Shown piece by piece: positions 4,863-5,370 of a stretch of DNA of 5,370 nucleotides. The notes under the pieces were generated by a model that saw only the letters and a list, made by a program, of their open reading frames with translations, did not search any database and had not been told where the DNA came from. The position numbers and the translations under genes are program-made. This DNA is from JACCRE01 sp049790855. Lineage in GTDB: Bacteria > Planctomycetota > Planctomycetia > Planctomycetales > Planctomycetaceae. Location: positions 1 to 5,370 of the forward strand of contig JBAQZJ010000389.1 of NCBI GenBank assembly GCA_049790855.1, in the 5' to 3' direction. Position 1 is the first letter of the stretch. Every line of letters starts with the position of its first letter.

Positions 4863-5248
4863 CGCCGGTCTCGTTCTCCTGGGTCGCGCGGGCACGAAGC
4901 TTTCGATACGCCGCACGCGGTTTGCGCGTGCTGCTCGCCACGCAGCATAACGCCCGACTGCACCTGGCCGCGACGGTCGCGGTCGTCGCACTGGGCGCGT
5001 TTCTCCCGTTGACGCGGCTCGAATGGGTCGCGGTGCTGGCCGCGATCGGCCTCGTCATCGTCACGGAAACGCTCAACACGGCGGTCGAAAGACTCGGCGA
5101 CGCCGTCGCTCGCGACGTGCATCCGGCGATCGGCGACGCAAAAGATCTCGCCGCCGGCGCCGTGCTGGTCGCCTCACTGACCGCGGCACTCATCGGCCTG
5201 ATCGTGTTCCTGCCGCACATCTTCGCCCTGTTCGTTTCGCTGGAATGA
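4847..5248 (+). CDS. dgkA: Diacylglycerol/undecaprenol kinase, DgkA family
   Basis: A 133-residue integral membrane kinase that phosphorylates a lipid alcohol with ATP: diacylglycerol in E. coli, undecaprenol in Gram-positives. It serves phospholipid turnover or recycling of the cell-wall carrier. The family layout is complete: an amphipathic start with SFRYAARGLRVLLATQHNARLHL (18-40), three membrane helices (about 38-54, 58-76 and 104-125), the catalytic block TETLNTAVERLGD (73-85), and GDAKDLAAGAVLVAS (96-110). Glu74, Asn77 and Glu81 correspond to E. coli Glu69, Asn72 and the proposed base Glu76; Lys99-Asp100 corresponds to the conserved KD pair. The residue before HNARLH is Gln33, where many members have Glu (a metal-ligand region). 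No Shine-Dalgarno is evident. The start overlaps the divergent PIN gene, so its promoter must lie inside that gene. Substrate cannot be told from sequence. Confidence 0.92.
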   Translation: MTPDPSPVSFSWVARARSFRYAARGLRVLLATQHNARLHLAATVAVVALGAFLPLTRLEWVAVLAAIGLVIVTETLNTAVERLGDAVARDVHPAIGDAKDLAAGAVLVASLTAALIGLIVFLPHIFALFVSLE

Positions 5249-5347
5249 GGATCGTGACAGGCCTCGGCCATCGGCATCTCCCGGGTCGTTCGTCATGAGA
5301 CTTGTGCGACCACCGGCTGGAAGCGACAAAGAGCGTCCTGACAGAAC
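5249..5347. other. Non-coding stretch after dgkA
   Basis: No supported gene. An ATG at 5296 opens a frame to the window end, but it reads through the terminal hairpin repeat, has no ribosome site and has no recognisable product. No T-tract terminator is seen directly after dgkA. Confidence 0.5.
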
Positions 5348-5369
5348 CCCCTCTCCTTGGGGAGAGGGG
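5348..5369. repeat. GC hairpin at window edge, dispersed-repeat or terminator-like
   Basis: CCCCTCTCC (5348-5356), loop TTGG, GGAGAGGGG (5361-5369): a perfect 9-bp stem. This CCCTCTCC...GGAGAGGG form is a very common intergenic palindrome in many GC-rich bacteria. Whether a T-tract follows is beyond the window. It may end dgkA transcription from about 100 bases away. Confidence 0.55.
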
Positions 5370-5370
5370 C

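Noticed and set aside
4863..4991. Upstream extension of the PIN gene to position 4991
   Set aside because: The extra 43 residues are Arg/Pro-rich and lie opposite the conserved N-terminus of DgkA; the ATG at 4862 is more plausible.
5296..5370. Open frame starting at 5296 and running off the right edge
   Set aside because: It reads through the GC hairpin repeat, has no ribosome site and no recognisable product.
1..5370. CRISPR arrays, tRNA or rRNA genes
   Set aside because: No regularly spaced repeats, tRNA cloverleaf or rRNA-like segments were seen in reading the window.

Overview
This 5.4 kb window is a compact stretch of bacterial chromosome, GC-rich apart from its left end. It carries six recognisable genes plus the first codons of a transposase. 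The mix suggests a planctomycete-like bacterium (Planctomycetota): a secreted Sde182-type nucleoside-hydrolase-like protein, an insertion-sequence end of the TGTTGAAAAA type, dispersed GC-rich hairpin repeats, and mostly weak or absent Shine-Dalgarno sites. That taxonomic call is inference; there is no rRNA or other marker gene here.

Left end (1-797): a minus-strand gene homologous to the N-terminal domain of YifB/ComM (Mg-chelatase-like family) is cut short by the end of an insertion sequence that runs off the window edge. The frame reads about 20 codons into the element and stops just before the element's transposase begins. The broken gene still has a good Shine-Dalgarno and a near-consensus sigma70 promoter (642-670). 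The 206-base divergent spacer also holds a 13-bp palindrome.

Middle, plus strand (798-2870): a YqgE/AlgH family protein, an aldose 1-epimerase family protein 24 bases downstream (probably one operon), a REP-like hairpin, then a small single-pass membrane protein with a BamE/SmpA-like motif.

Middle, minus strand (2931-4862): a PIN-domain protein lies upstream of the secreted Sde182/DUF1593 protein. This pair converges on the plus-strand genes across a 60-base spacer with two hairpins. A 17-nt sequence is repeated (15/17 identical) at both borders of the Sde182-like gene.

Right end (4847-5370): a DgkA-type diacylglycerol/undecaprenol kinase starts divergently from, and slightly overlapping, the PIN gene. 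It is followed by about 120 non-coding bases ending in a 9-bp GC hairpin at the window edge.

The genes do not form one pathway. They look like short housekeeping or accessory transcription units separated by hairpins. I see no clear new multi-gene system. The most informative events are the IS truncation of the comM-like gene and the repeated motif around the Sde182-like gene.
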